Assembly: GCF_900107435.1 (NCBI RefSeq)
Contig: NZ_FNPZ01000005.1
Coordinates: 154,016 to 218,015 of the forward strand
Source of the DNA: Herbiconiux ginsengi
GTDB lineage: Bacteria > Actinomycetota > Actinomycetes > Actinomycetales > Microbacteriaceae
DNA length: 64,000 nucleotides
Direction: 5' to 3'
The notes beneath the pieces are model-generated. The model did not search any database, was not told the DNA's origin, and worked only from the letters and a program-made list of their open reading frames with translations. The translations under genes were made by a program, and so were the position numbers. The stretch's first letter is position 1; each line of letters begins with the position of its first letter. This document shows positions 14,567-24,232 of this stretch, piece after piece.

Positions 14567-16262
14567 TTTCCGAGTGCGCCAGAGCGACTCGCACTATCCG
14601 GCGTGCCGGGACTTAAATGGGCGACGACGCCCTCGGGCGGGCCGCCGGGCGGTGAGAGCCCGAAGAATAAGGGGCGCGGCGCTTCTATGACTTAGAGCCG
14701 GGATCACCTAGCGCAATTCAAACTGTTCGGACCACGGCAGAGAACTCTGGGCCACCTGACAGCCACCGTCGAGCGTTGCCGAGTCCTGCTAGCCCGTTGC
14801 CACACAGCAACGGCCGAAATGCGGTCTGGATGCACCGACGTTGCGGGGTTGGTTGTTGCTCATGCCCGCAATCACCGTCGACCAACGGCGTCCCCACGGT
14901 GGTTGGCAGACGTGTTTGGTCGGAAATGGCAGTGGCAGCTTCTGACCAAGAGTGTCTGTACAGCAGACGGTCGCGCAGGGACACCACTCCCTTGCGGCTC
15001 GATCATCGAATTTCCGCGTCCCCCGCGTTCCTTCCGAACCGAATCCGGAGCCGGCTGCACAGCTGAGACGCCAGCTGGCGCAAATCTCCGCGCTCGCGCC
15101 CAGTTCGAACACAGGAATTCTTCGAGACAGACACGCCAGGACGTCCCTCGTCCTTGGCCCTTTGCGGAACTGGCACTCAATCAAGCAGGCTTTCTCGGCA
15201 TAAACGTGACGACCTGCGCGCACCGTCCTTTGGATCAGGCGCCTTCCTTCGCCCAAACTATAGTTGTTTGCCCCTTTCCGTGGAAAAGCTGCCGAGCCAC
15301 TTCAAGGTAGGTTTAGGGGTTCGTTTGAACGTTCGTCGGTCCACCACGATAAGACCGAAGATCGGTCCCAGTGCCCACACTCATAGTTGTCGAGCAGACT
15401 CCAGTGTAGGTAGCCGCGAACACCTCCCCCGTCGTTGATAGCCGCCGACAAGTGTCCGAGCGCCAGTGCTTCCGCGCTCCTCGCGGACCTGAGGGAGAAC
15501 TATCTGACGCCCGAGAACGTCGCCCTGTCGGACGTCAACTCCAGTCTGTGCGTGAGATTGTGACCACCACACGGGTGTTCTGCGGCTCCTCGCTCGGAAA
15601 CGTTCGCGACGAGCGGGCAGTGGACGGGTGAAATCCTGACTACGCCGCCGGCGGTGGGTCTGCGGAAAGACCACGCCGTGTGCTCTATCGGCAGCGGCGT
15701 TGTGCTGCGAAGAGTGCCCGAAGCGGCGCAAAATGCTCATACTTCCGGGCTCGGTCACCCGTTAGCCAGGCCATAAGCAGCGGAAGCACCCAGGAGGTCT
15801 GGTCTCTCCGGACACTGAACGATAATGCCGAATGGACACGGAGACATAGAAAACGCTCAGTATCGAGTGGCCCCACGTGCTGGCCAAAGCGGTCGCACCG
15901 CGAGCGCGAGCATCGCGGGAAAGCACACGGAACTCGTAGTCGCAGCCGAACGCGTCGCGGACGCTCGCGTGGACCGACACGCGTCGCTCGCGGTTGCTGC
16001 AGGCGCGGCAGGGATTCTGCTTGCCACAGTCGAATCCACCCGTAGCATTTTCTCACTCCAGCAGAGTTGCATGCCGCCCGGTCGGTGACCACGGGCAGCG
16101 GCGTCGGGACCTGCAGAATCCAGCTTTGCGACGAGCATCGCGGACGAACTGGTGTCCATGACAGTCGTGCTCAGTCGACCGCGACAGAGCACGCCCATCG
16201 CTCCGCGACGATCAGTCCACCTCCGCCGCCGCGACTTGACACGAAGACAGAATGGACCTAAT
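14567..16262. other. Gene-poor 1.7-kb stretch
   Basis: Several open frames occur on both strands, but none combines a ribosome site, a plausible start and protein-like composition. The only recognisable content is the decayed GH1 tail near 15380-15480 on the minus strand. It separates the oxidative cluster from the ABC operon and looks like a site of old rearrangement. Confidence 0.6.
15330..15480 (-). pseudogene. Decayed C-terminus of a GH1 beta-glucosidase
   Basis: One minus-strand frame reads ALALGHLSAAINDG, then VRGYLHWSLLDNYE (15421 down to 15380), then CGHWDRSS. This is the GH1 C-terminal signature ...GY..WSLLDN(F/Y)EW, with the invariant Trp changed to Cys. The frame breaks on both sides and the conserved FG(L/I)..VD that should follow is scrambled, so this is a remnant. 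It suggests that an older beta-glucosidase gene stood beside the sugar-type transporter. Confidence 0.5.
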
Positions 16263-16299
16263 GTTCCCGAACGGGAAGAGTATCTTTCCATTCGGGAAC
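16263..16299. promoter_or_regulatory. 37-bp double operator upstream of the ABC importer
   Basis: The palindrome GTTCCCGAACGGGAA is followed after GAGTATC by a second half TTTCCATTCGGGAAC, so the outer arms GTTCCCGA/TCGGGAAC also pair. The same 37-bp arrangement is found at 46309-46345 with only four mismatches. It lies 150 nt before the binding-protein start and is likely a TetR-type site controlling this operon. Confidence 0.7.
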
Positions 16300-16449
16300 A
16301 AGCTTGCCGCTCACACTCACAAGGTCGTGGAGTGGCAACGATCGAACAGAGCTCCTCCAGCTCATGACAGCGATCGTGAAGACCGCGAAGCTGTCTTCAG
16401 GACGCATCCGCACCATGCAGTGCTCGTTACGCAACAAAGGGGTTTTACA

Positions 16450-17979
16450 ATGAAGTTCTCCCGTCTCGCGGCCTCAGTCGGTATCTTCGCGGCGCTCACG
16501 GCATCGGTCTCCGGCTGCTCGCCGAGCGCACCCGCCGACGTCGACCAGCCGTCGGATCACGTCCTCACCCTTTCCATGCCCGCAGCGCCTCCGTCACTGG
16601 CTGTGGGGTCGCTCGACCAAGGCGTGTCGTCCTACGTCTGGGCCAGCGTCTACGACTCGCTGCTCACCCGCGACCTCAGCGGCGCGGTCCAGCCGAGCGT
16701 CGCCGAAGAGTACGCGGTCGCCGACGATGGTCTTACCCTGACCTTCACAATCCGCGACGGCATGAAATTCAGCACCGGCGAGCCTGTGGACGCGGAAGCC
16801 GTGGCCGATTCCCTGACTTTCTCGAGCACGGCACCGGCAACCTCAGCCGCGTTCGCCAGCGTCGCCTCCATTGAGGCGACGGACGAGTCGACGGTCACTT
16901 TGTCGCTGAGCAGGCCTGACACGGCATTGCCGTATCAGCTGGCGCAGGCCGCGGGTGTCATCGGTGAGCCCTCAACGCTCGGGTCGGAGACCGCGGCGCT
17001 TGACCCAGTGGGTTCGGGACCTTACGTTCTGGACAACGACGCGACTACCGACGGTTCGACGTACACCTTAGAGCTGCGACCTGACTACTGGAACGCGGAT
17101 GCGTACAGTTTCAAGAAGGTCATAGTCTCCGTGATCGCGGACGCTACGGCCCAGCAGAACGCTCTGCAGGCGGGTCAGCTGGACTTCATGAGCCTCGCCA
17201 ACCCTGCCCAGGGCGAGTCGTTGACGGCAGCGGGTTTCACCGTTCAGGAAACCGCGCCCGTCGCGTGGGGTGCCATCGTAATCGCGGACCGCGCGGGCGA
17301 AATCCAGCCTGCGCTCGGAGACGTACGCGTCCGACAGGCGATCAACCTCGCTGTTGATCGCGATGCGATCGTGGAGAAGCTTCTTGCGGGCGTCGGTGCG
17401 CCGACGGAGCAGATCTTCGACCCGGGCTCGGGTGCATACGACGCGGACCTAGACGGCACGTACGCGTATGACCTCGCCGAAGCGAAGGCGCTGATGGAAG
17501 AGGCCGGATATGCCGACGGGTTCACCGTCAGCATGCCCAGTTCCGTCCTGTCACAGACGATGGAGCCCACACTCACTCAGCAGTTGGGCGAGATCGGCAT
17601 CACCGTCGAGTGGAAGCCGGTTCCCTTCGACCAGGTCGTGTCGGTGCTGGGATCCAAGACCTACCCGATGTATTGGTTCATCAACGGGTACAACGTGCCT
17701 CAGATCGTGACCAATGACACGCTGACCCCCACGGGCTATCTGAACCCGTTCGGGGCAACAGATCCGGAGCTGACGGCCCTTCTGGAGACTGCAGCCGACG
17801 CATCAGCAGAGGACGCTGATACCGCGTACCGCGCGGTCAACCAGTGGAGTGTGGACAACGCCTGGTTCGCGCCGCTGTACGCGTACGCGCAGCTGGTCGT
17901 CACGTCGAAGGCAGTGACCTTCACACCTCGCACCGTCGCCGGTCTCTTGACCGTCGAGCAGTTCCAGCCCGCTTCCTAA
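16450..17979 (+). CDS. ABC transporter substrate-binding lipoprotein, family 5 (Opp/Dpp type)
   Basis: 509 residues. A lipoprotein signal (KFSRLAASVGIFAALTASVS, then GC) ends at a lipidation Cys. The mature part has the family 5 layout: VLTLSMPAAPPSL, YVWASVYDSLLTRD, VAEEYAVADDGLTLTFTIRD and LRPDYWNADA. I start at 16450, after AAAGGGG, because the signal peptide begins there; the open frame extends 66 codons upstream through the operator. Family 5 receptors bind peptides, oligosaccharides or nickel chelates. The shared operator with the glycosidase cluster favours an oligosaccharide or glycoside; this is inference. Confidence 0.92.
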   Translation: MKFSRLAASVGIFAALTASVSGCSPSAPADVDQPSDHVLTLSMPAAPPSLAVGSLDQGVSSYVWASVYDSLLTRDLSGAVQPSVAEEYAVADDGLTLTFTIRDGMKFSTGEPVDAEAVADSLTFSSTAPATSAAFASVASIEATDESTVTLSLSRPDTALPYQLAQAAGVIGEPSTLGSETAALDPVGSGPYVLDNDATTDGSTYTLELRPDYWNADAYSFKKVIVSVIADATAQQNALQAGQLDFMSLANPAQGESLTAAGFTVQETAPVAWGAIVIADRAGEIQPALGDVRVRQAINLAVDRDAIVEKLLAGVGAPTEQIFDPGSGAYDADLDGTYAYDLAEAKALMEEAGYADGFTVSMPSSVLSQTMEPTLTQQLGEIGITVEWKPVPFDQVVSVLGSKTYPMYWFINGYNVPQIVTNDTLTPTGYLNPFGATDPELTALLETAADASAEDADTAYRAVNQWSVDNAWFAPLYAYAQLVVTSKAVTFTPRTVAGLLTVEQFQPAS

Positions 17980-17985
17980 ACAATG

Positions 17986-18018
17986 GGGTGCGGCGCCGGC
18001 GCTGCCGGCGCCGCACCC
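17986..18018 (+). terminator. Intercistronic GC hairpin after the binding-protein gene
   Basis: A perfect 15-bp stem (GGGTGCGGCGCCGGC and its complement) with a 3-nt loop. No U-run follows. It ends 10 nt before the permease start, a position typical of hairpins that keep binding-protein mRNA in excess over permease mRNA. Confidence 0.65.
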
Positions 18019-18028
18019 AGGGGTTCAC

Positions 18029-18973
18029 ATGATCGCATTCGTTCTGAGAAGGATCGCCACCGGAGTGGTGCTGCTCTTCGTCGTGACAACGCTCACGTTC
18101 TTCACCATTCAGCTGGCGGACATCCCGGTCGCGCGGAACATTCTCGGCAGCAGTGCCACACCCGAGCAGGTAGCCGCGCTCAACGCCCAGCTCGGCTTGG
18201 ATCGCAGCGCACTTGAGCAGTACTGGTCCTGGATCACGGCAGCCGTGCGTGGAGACTTCGGTGTGTCGTACTTCACCAACGAGCCCGTGGCCGCCGCGCT
18301 GGAGAACCGCCTGCCCGTCACCTTGTCGATCGTGCTCCTCGCTCTGATCTTCACGGTCGTGTTCAGCCTCCTCCTCGGTGTGACCGCAGCATCCCGTGCA
18401 GGCGGCACCGTCGACCGCGTTTTGCAGGCCGTGTCCACGGTCAGCTACGTGTTCCCGCCCATCATTCTGGGCATCCTGCTCGTGCTGGTCTTCTCCATCA
18501 CTCTGCATTTGGTTCCCGCAACCGGGTACGTCCCGATCGGCACGTCCTTCATCGGATGGTTCGGCAGTGTGCTGCTCCCTGCGGTCACTCTCATGTTCGC
18601 CTCCATCGCCAGCGTCGCCGGGCAAATCCGAGGGTCGATGATCGACGAGCTGCGCCGAGACTACGTCAGGACACTGCGCAGCCGCGGCGTGCCCGAAGGC
18701 ACGATCCTTCTTAAGTACACGCTGCGCAACGCCGCATCCCCTGCGCTGACGACCTTGTCGCTCCAGTTCATCGGGATGATCGGCGGGGCGCTGTTCATCG
18801 AGCGCATCTTCGCCCTCTCCGGTTTCGGCACATATTCTTTCAACTCCGCCGTCCAAGGCGACCTGCCCGCGATCCTCGGAGTGGTCACGTTCAGCGTCAT
18901 CCTCGTTGTCATCATGAACCTCCTCGTCGACCTCGTCAACGGCTGGCTGAACCCGAAAGCGCGTATCCAATGA
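18029..18973 (+). CDS. ABC transporter permease, DppB/OppB type
   Basis: 314 residues with six predicted membrane helices, beginning MIAFVLRRIATGVVLLFVVT, the standard N-terminus of the first Opp/Dpp permease. The EAA-like cytoplasmic loop for the ATPase is DYVRTLRSRGVPEGTILLKY followed by TLRNAASPALTTL. AGGGG precedes the ATG. It overlaps the next gene by 4 nt (ATGA). Confidence 0.94.
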   Translation: MIAFVLRRIATGVVLLFVVTTLTFFTIQLADIPVARNILGSSATPEQVAALNAQLGLDRSALEQYWSWITAAVRGDFGVSYFTNEPVAAALENRLPVTLSIVLLALIFTVVFSLLLGVTAASRAGGTVDRVLQAVSTVSYVFPPIILGILLVLVFSITLHLVPATGYVPIGTSFIGWFGSVLLPAVTLMFASIASVAGQIRGSMIDELRRDYVRTLRSRGVPEGTILLKYTLRNAASPALTTLSLQFIGMIGGALFIERIFALSGFGTYSFNSAVQGDLPAILGVVTFSVILVVIMNLLVDLVNGWLNPKARIQ

Positions 18974-20781
18974 GCGTCCTCATCCCCGACTCAGTCGAAA
19001 ACATCCGGCGGCCGAATGTGTTTCGCCGGCTCCTAGGGAACCCGATGGCTGTCGGATCGATGGTGCTGATCGCCGCGGTGATCGTGCTCGGACTTCTCGC
19101 GCCAGTGCTGTCCCCGCACAGCCCCAACTTCAGCTCCCTCGACGCAGTCAACGCTCCCGTCGGCACTCCCGGCTATCTCTTGGGCGGGGACAGCAGCGGC
19201 CGCGACATCTTCGCGAGGCTCCTCGCTTCGGTCAACACAGCCATGCTGTCGGCGATCACCGGCGTCGCGGTCGCTCTGCTGATCGGGATCCCATTCGGAC
19301 TTATCTCCGGATATGCCAAGCCTCGAACGGATTCGGTGTTCTCCTGGGTATTTAACCTGCTCATGACCTTCCCCGCACTCGTGCTGCTCATCGTGGCTTT
19401 CCCCATCACCGGGGGGTCCTACGTCGTGATGATGGCCATCTTTGGTTTCCTCTTCAGCCCCTCCATCTTCCGTCTTGTCCGCAACCTGGTTGTCGCCGTC
19501 AAGCGCGAGCTGTACATCGACGCGGCACGCGTCTCGGGACTGTCCACGGCACGCATTCTGCGCCGACACATCCTCCCGGCCGTCCGAGGCCCCATCGTCA
19601 TCACCGCGTCGTTCCTGGCTGGTGTGGCGATAGCTGTTCAAGCGGGACTGGCGTTCCTTGGCCTGGGCACCAACGACGTGCCCAGCTTCGGCAGCATGAC
19701 CGCTGACGCCTTCGCGAACCTCTACGTCTACCCCATCCAGTTCCTGTGGCCCACCATCATGCTTGCCATCCTCAGCGGAGGCTTCGTCCTCATCGGCAAT
19801 GGGCTGCGAGACGCGCTAGAAGACTCCTCCTTGGCGCCCACAAAGGCCCTGCGTCCCTCAAACCCGGAAGCCCGGCATGCAACTGCCCGCGCGCCGCACG
19901 GTCCCGCCCAAACCTCCGAGGGACCCTCACCGCTGCTGCGTATCCGCAATCTTCGCGTCTCCTACCCCACCACCGGCGGACAGATGAAGCAGGTCGTCAA
20001 CGGGATCTCCCTGGATCTCAACGCGGGTGGCGTCCTCGGCCTGATCGGCGAATCGGGTTCCGGGAAAACGCAGACGGCGTTCGCGGTACTGGGACTGCTC
20101 ACTCAGGAAGCGCGCGTGGAGGCGGACGAGTTCACCCTCGACGGACATGACCTCCTGAGCGGGGACGCCGGGGACCTTAAGCGGCTCCGCACGTCGCTGC
20201 TGGCGTATGTTCCCCAGGAGCCGATGTCCAACCTCGCGCCCTCGTTCACCGTCGGCGCTCAACTCGTCGAAGGCATCCGGGCCACCAAAGGCGGCACCAA
20301 GCGCGAAGCCCGACAGCTGGCTCTCGATCTGCTTCGACGAGTCGGAATCGTGGACCCCGCGCGCACCTATCGTTCCTACCCACACGAGATATCCGGAGGA
20401 ATGGCGCAACGCGTCCTGATCGCCGGCGCCATTGCCGCCGGCCCCCGACTCCTGATTGCCGATGAACCCACGACCGCGCTTGATGTCACTGTCCAAGCCG
20501 AGATTCTCGATCTTCTCCGCAACCTTCAGACGGATCTCAGCATGAGCGTCCTGCTCGTGACACACAATTTCGGTGTGGTCGCGGACCTGTGTGACGAAGT
20601 CGCGGTCATGCGATCGGGCGAGATCGTTGAGGCCGGCAGTTACCGAAACCTTTACCGGCACGCCGAGCACGTGTATACAAAGCAGCTGATCGGGGCGATC
20701 CTCGACGAAGACACATACCGCACCGACCCCGTCGCCACATCTGCTTACCCCGACCATTCCGAAGGGAGCGTGGGACGATGA
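18970..20781 (+). CDS. Fused ABC permease (DppC type) and ATPase (DppD type)
   Basis: 603 residues. Residues 1-285 are the second permease with six helices and the coupling loop [21 protein letters not shown] Pro/Ala/His-rich linker near 290-320 joins it to an ABC ATPase with Walker A GESGSGKT, signature SGGMAQR and Walker [13 protein letters not shown]. Permease-ATPase fusions of this kind are common in actinobacterial Opp/Dpp systems, so it is a natural fusion rather than an assembly error. Both ends overlap neighbours by ATGA, giving tight coupling. Confidence 0.94.
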   Translation: MSVLIPDSVENIRRPNVFRRLLGNPMAVGSMVLIAAVIVLGLLAPVLSPHSPNFSSLDAVNAPVGTPGYLLGGDSSGRDIFARLLASVNTAMLSAITGVAVALLIGIPFGLISGYAKPRTDSVFSWVFNLLMTFPALVLLIVAFPITGGSYVVMMAIFGFLFSPSIFRLVRNLVVAVKRELYIDAARVSGLSTARILRRHILPAVRGPIVITASFLAGVAIAVQAGLAFLGLGTNDVPSFGSMTADAFANLYVYPIQFLWPTIMLAILSGGFVLIGNGLRDALEDSSLAPTKALRPSNPEARHATARAPHGPAQTSEGPSPLLRIRNLRVSYPTTGGQMKQVVNGISLDLNAGGVLGLIGESGSGKTQTAFAVLGLLTQEARVEADEFTLDGHDLLSGDAGDLKRLRTSLLAYVPQEPMSNLAPSFTVGAQLVEGIRATKGGTKREARQLALDLLRRVGIVDPARTYRSYPHEISGGMAQRVLIAGAIAAGPRLLIADEPTTALDVTVQAEILDLLRNLQTDLSMSVLLVTHNFGVVADLCDEVAVMRSGEIVEAGSYRNLYRHAEHVYTKQLIGAILDEDTYRTDPVATSAYPDHSEGSVGR

Positions 20782-21602
20782 CGACGCTACTAGCAGTTCG
20801 AGACCTAAAAGTGCAGTACCCCGGCAAAGGATTCCGGCAGCCGCCCAGCGAAGTCCTCCACGGCGTTTCGCTCACGATCGCGGCCGGCGAAACGCTGGGC
20901 CTAGTCGGCGAATCTGGCTCCGGAAAAACGACCCTGGGCAGAGCAGTCCTTGGGCTCGTTGAGACCAGCGGAGGATCCATCGAGTTCAACGGGCAACCGA
21001 TTCAGGATCTGTCTGCCCGGTACCGTCGCAAACTCGCCAAGGACATTCAGGTGGTCTTCCAAGACCCCTACACATCCTTGAATCCTGCGCTGCTGGTCTC
21101 CGACATCCTGAGCGAACCTCTCCTCGCTCAGGGCCGGTCACGGCAAGACGCGGCCGCCTCAGTTGCAGGTTTGCTTGACCGGGTCGGGCTGCCGAAAGAC
21201 GCCGGCAACCGGTACGCACGCGAATTCAGCGGAGGACAACGCCAACGCGTCGCGATCGCGCGCGCACTCGCCATCGCACCGAAACTCATCGTGTGCGATG
21301 AGGCCGTGTCGGCACTGGACCTTGTCACTCAAGCACGCGTCCTGGACCTCCTGATCGAGATCCAACGCGAAACGAAGGTCGCGTACCTCTTCATTTCCCA
21401 CGACCTGACAGTCGTCCGGCACATCAGTCACCGCGTGGCAGTCATGTACCGCGGTGACATCGTTGAAACGGGCACAGCGCGCGACGTCACCACAAGCCCT
21501 TCCAACCCGTACACACAACAATTGCTCCTCGCCGCCCCCGTCGCAGACCCAGCCGAACAAACCAAGCGGCGCCACGCCAGAATCGCGCTACGCACTTCCT
21601 AG
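20778..21602 (+). CDS. ABC transporter ATPase, DppF type
   Basis: 274 residues: Walker [11 protein letters not shown]-loop in VFQDPYTSLNP, signature FSGGQRQRVAIARAL, Walker B LIVCDEAVSALD and H-loop FISHDL. The Asp-Glu pair is intact. VSALD replaces the more common TSALD, which is seen in many functional members. It completes a binding protein/permease/permease-ATPase/ATPase importer. Confidence 0.94.
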   Translation: MTTLLAVRDLKVQYPGKGFRQPPSEVLHGVSLTIAAGETLGLVGESGSGKTTLGRAVLGLVETSGGSIEFNGQPIQDLSARYRRKLAKDIQVVFQDPYTSLNPALLVSDILSEPLLAQGRSRQDAAASVAGLLDRVGLPKDAGNRYAREFSGGQRQRVAIARALAIAPKLIVCDEAVSALDLVTQARVLDLLIEIQRETKVAYLFISHDLTVVRHISHRVAVMYRGDIVETGTARDVTTSPSNPYTQQLLLAAPVADPAEQTKRRHARIALRTS

Positions 21603-21841
21603 CCGCACGACGGAAACGTTCCACTGTTGAATAGGGGATTCGCGACCGGGTCGTAGGCGGCTGCTGCCAACCGAGACGATGGGCAGCAGCTGTCGAAGAA
21701 CGCGGCGAACTTGGTGTCGCGGATACCGGGTTCGACGGCTTGAATCTCGTCGACCCCGGCGACGTCGACGGCCCGAGCGGCCGGGCGGGCTGCTGCCCAG
21801 ACTGGCGAACGCGCGCAGCTACTCAGACCGTTCCGGGTGAG

Positions 21842-22450
21842 TCAGCCACCAGCTGTGCGCTGCACGATGCGGTCGAAGATCGCGCGCAGCTCGCCGAGGT
21901 CCTGCCGTTCCATCCCGGCCCGTGACGCCTGGTTGTTCTCCGCTCCCGTCACTCGGCTCCAGTCGAGGTCGAACCCGGCGCCCGCGGCGATCTGGGTCCA
22001 GAAGATCCGTTGCGTGCGGCCGTTGCCCTCCCGGAACGGGTGCAGGTAGTTCACCTGGTCGTAGTGGTGCGCCAGGCGCGCCACGAACCGGTCACGGTCC
22101 AGGCCGTGTAGCTGGTGCTCCTCCGCGAGCTCCGCAAACGCGAACCCCGCCCCGGACTCCAGCCGGGACACCGGCATGAAGAACTCCGCGGCGGGGTCGG
22201 TGCCCTTGCGGATGTCGACAGTGCGCAGCTGCCCGGCCCACTCGTACACGTCCTGGAACAGCTGCCCGTAGATTGATTGCAGCTGTCGGAGATCTCCGGT
22301 GACCTTCACCGCCCGCCCGATCATCTGTGCGCGACGTGCCTCCACCAGGTCGGCCTCGGCGACGTCGAGCGCCTGCAGAGTCGCGATGCCGAGCCTGTTG
22401 CGAAGGATGCCCGATGTGGGCTCGAGGTACGGGTCGACGAACTCAGCCAA
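21842..22450 (-). CDS. Fic-domain AMP-transferase toxin
   Basis: About 202 residues. The catalytic Fic motif HPFREGNGRTQR is complete at roughly 137-148, with the catalytic His and the phosphate-binding loop. Fic toxins transfer AMP to gyrase or topoisomerase IV subunits or other proteins. No ATG fits; I choose the TTG at 22450, eight bases inside the antitoxin gene, because the family starts just before DPYLEP..GILRNRLGI. An ATG at 22495 would sit 1 nt from a GGGGGAG and is less likely. Translation is coupled to the antitoxin. It has no N-terminal inhibitory helix of its own, consistent with a class I Fic needing a separate antitoxin. Confidence 0.9.
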   Translation of the reverse strand: MAEFVDPYLEPTSGILRNRLGIATLQALDVAEADLVEARRAQMIGRAVKVTGDLRQLQSIYGQLFQDVYEWAGQLRTVDIRKGTDPAAEFFMPVSRLESGAGFAFAELAEEHQLHGLDRDRFVARLAHHYDQVNYLHPFREGNGRTQRIFWTQIAAGAGFDLDWSRVTGAENNQASRAGMERQDLGELRAIFDRIVQRTAGG

Positions 22451-22646
22451 GGCCGTAACGCACGCGGGTGCGGGTGACCAGCTCGTCGGCGTCATACTCC
22501 CCCGCCACGAACGCGGCGGCGTCGGCACGATACTCCGGCGAGGCGGTAAGTCCTTCCATCGCGGAACTGTGCGCGGCGTCGGCCACGACTCGCTCGCGCA
22601 ACTCGCGCTCGGACGCAAAAATGGTCTTGGCGGTCCTGGCGCTCAT
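22443..22646 (-). CDS. VbhA-type Fic antitoxin
   Basis: 67 residues. The inhibitory motif (S/T)xxxE(G/N) appears as SAMEG with Ser27, Glu31 and Gly32; the Glu blocks ATP gamma-phosphate binding in the toxin. The start at 22646 has GGGAGG 5 nt upstream. It directly precedes and overlaps the Fic gene, as in VbhA/VbhT modules. Confidence 0.88.
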   Translation of the reverse strand: MSARTAKTIFASERELRERVVADAAHSSAMEGLTASPEYRADAAAFVAGEYDADELVTRTRVRYGLG

Positions 22647-22896
22647 GGTGGCCTCCCCCGTTACTTCCATTTTACTCGACTTGTTCAAAAGCCCACAGGA
22701 CTGGTTTTGCACAGGACGGGGTCTTGACTGGGGTTTTGAGAATCTGCGCTTCCGCGGATTCCCGGCAGATGCACTGCGGGTCGGCGGCCCTGCTCAGAAC
22801 CGATCGTTACAGGCACACATGCTGGCAGGGACACTCAGAAGGGCGACCTCAACAGAGATTCGCCCAGAACAAGTGAGTCGAAACGACACACACTGA

Positions 22897-23200
22897 GAAC
22901 CCGACAAGAAGACGGCCAAGCAGATGATGCAGGCCGTGATCGACACGATCACCACCGGAGTTCTCGCCGTTCTCATCGAGATCCGCAAGCTCGTCCGAAC
23001 GATGAAGCAGCGCGCAACTGACATCCTCGCGTTTCGACCGGCCCGGCACCAGCAACGGCCCCACCTAGGCCATCAACGGCAGGCTAGAACACCTCCGCGG
23101 CTCCGCCCTCGGCTTCCGCAACCTTACGACCTACATCGCGCGGAGCCTGCTCGAGTCCGGAGGATTCAGACCCCACCTACACCCTGGAATGCGACAAGCC
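22897..23200 (+). pseudogene. ISL3-family transposase C-terminal remnant
   Basis: The plus strand reads KKTAKQMMQAVIDTI, LIEIRKLVRTMKQRATDILAF and, after a one-base shift, FDRPGTSNGPT, an in-frame TAG, then AINGRLEHLRGSALGFRNLT and ARSLLESGGFRPHLHPG. This is the conserved ISL3 C-terminus with a frameshift near 23035 and a nonsense codon where Glu is expected (about 23070). The N-terminal half is absent. Confidence 0.8.
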
Positions 23201-23352
23201 ACATTACCAGCGGCGGCGCGATAGCCGTGGACTGCGGGTCGGAAGACCCGGCAGACGAGCTCGACCCTGAAACGACCCCGCTGCTCGTTGATGAATCGGA
23301 TCATCTCAGCCCTTGACTTATCACCAGTCCTCTGCCGCGGCGATCCTTCCAT
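23200..23352 (-). pseudogene. IS3-family transposase (orfB start) remnant
   Basis: A minus-strand fragment reads KSRAEMIRFINEQRGRFRVE, then LVCRVFRPAVHGYRAA, the typical opening of IS3-group OrfB (helix-turn-helix before the DDE domain). It is broken after about 45 codons and lacks the catalytic core. It abuts the ISL3 remnant tail to tail, so an IS graveyard lies between the toxin module and the next operon. Confidence 0.65.
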
Positions 23353-23401
23353 GAACCTTCATCCACGGACCGCGCCCGAGCATCGTGGTCCCGCCGAGTG
23401 A

Positions 23402-24232
23402 TCAGCGCAGCGAAGCTGAGAGACTCTCCCACGCGTTGTGGGCGGCCTGGTGGGGTGGTTTCTGCCAGAGCAGGTCGTTGAAGATCTCGACTTCGATCGG
23501 TCCGGTGTAGTGGGCGTCGGCGGTGGCGGAGAGGATGCCGGTGATGTCGATGATCCCGTCGCCCGGAAGCACGCGGGTGAGGAATGGTCCGTGTTCGTGC
23601 TCCCACGACCAGTCCGCGACCTGTACTGCTGCGATTCTGTTTTCCGCTCCGGCCCGGCGGATCTGCTCGATAAGCTCAGCGTCCCACCACACGTTGAAGG
23701 TGTCGACGACTACCCCTGCCGTTTCGGGAGGAAACGGGGCCACGACATCAAGCGCGTGGCGGAGGGTGTTCACGACGGACCGACGGGCGGTGAACATAGG
23801 GTGCAGCGGTTCGAGTCCGAGCCGCACCCCGGCTTCCCCAGCTACGGTGGCGATGTCGGCGAACACCTCCGTGACCCGCGTGCGAGCTCCGGCAAGATCA
23901 CGCGAGCCGGGCGGTAGTCCCCCGGCGAGCACGACCAACGCGGCGGCTCCGAGCTGATGCGCGTCATCGATCGCACGTCGTGCGTCTGCGACCGTGTGCC
24001 GATCGGTAGAAAGCACACACCGGCACAAGGTGGACACCTGAAGGCCGTGATCTGCCACGACCTTGGCCGCCTGCCTCGCCGTCTTTCCATCGTAGGTTTC
24101 TCGCCACAGCCCCACGTTTCGTGCTCCAGTGGCCGCGATCGCGTCGAGGGCGACGTGCAGGGGTGGATTTCCGAGGGTGACGGTGTTGATCGACAGGCGT
24201 GTTTCTGCCACTCGGCGTGGAAGTGCGTTCAC
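23402..24232 (-). CDS. Xylose isomerase-like TIM-barrel protein (sugar isomerase/epimerase or deglycosidase type)
   Basis: 276 residues. LSINTVTLGNPPLHVALDAI opens the barrel. Candidate metal ligands are in RLGLEPLHP, VVVDTFNVWWD, VQVADWS and VEVEIFND, the Glu-Asp-His-Glu pattern of AP-endonuclease-family-2 barrels. The GTG at 24232 overlaps the GMC stop by 4 nt (GTGA). The family includes sugar epimerases, inosose dehydratases and the C-glycoside-cleaving lyases that act on 3-keto-glycosides. Next to a GMC oxidoreductase the last activity is an attractive idea, but sequence alone does not decide it. Confidence 0.84.
   Translation of the reverse strand: MNALPRRVAETRLSINTVTLGNPPLHVALDAIAATGARNVGLWRETYDGKTARQAAKVVADHGLQVSTLCRCVLSTDRHTVADARRAIDDAHQLGAAALVVLAGGLPPGSRDLAGARTRVTEVFADIATVAGEAGVRLGLEPLHPMFTARRSVVNTLRHALDVVAPFPPETAGVVVDTFNVWWDAELIEQIRRAGAENRIAAVQVADWSWEHEHGPFLTRVLPGDGIIDITGILSATADAHYTGPIEVEIFNDLLWQKPPHQAAHNAWESLSASLR

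Noticed and set aside
15685..16092. Overlapping frames on both strands in the gene-poor stretch
   Set aside because: Arg/Ser/Ala-rich products without ribosome sites. A weak resemblance of one frame to a LacI-type N-terminus was too broken to support.
17921..18970. A 349-codon minus-strand frame over the DppB permease
   Set aside because: Highly charged low-complexity product opposite a permease with six clear helices.
21599..21850. A minus-strand frame ending AAAAYDPVANPLFNSGTFPSCG
   Set aside because: It reads somewhat like protein, but it has no usable start, overlaps the DppF stop and matches no family I know. It may be a remnant behind the Fic gene.
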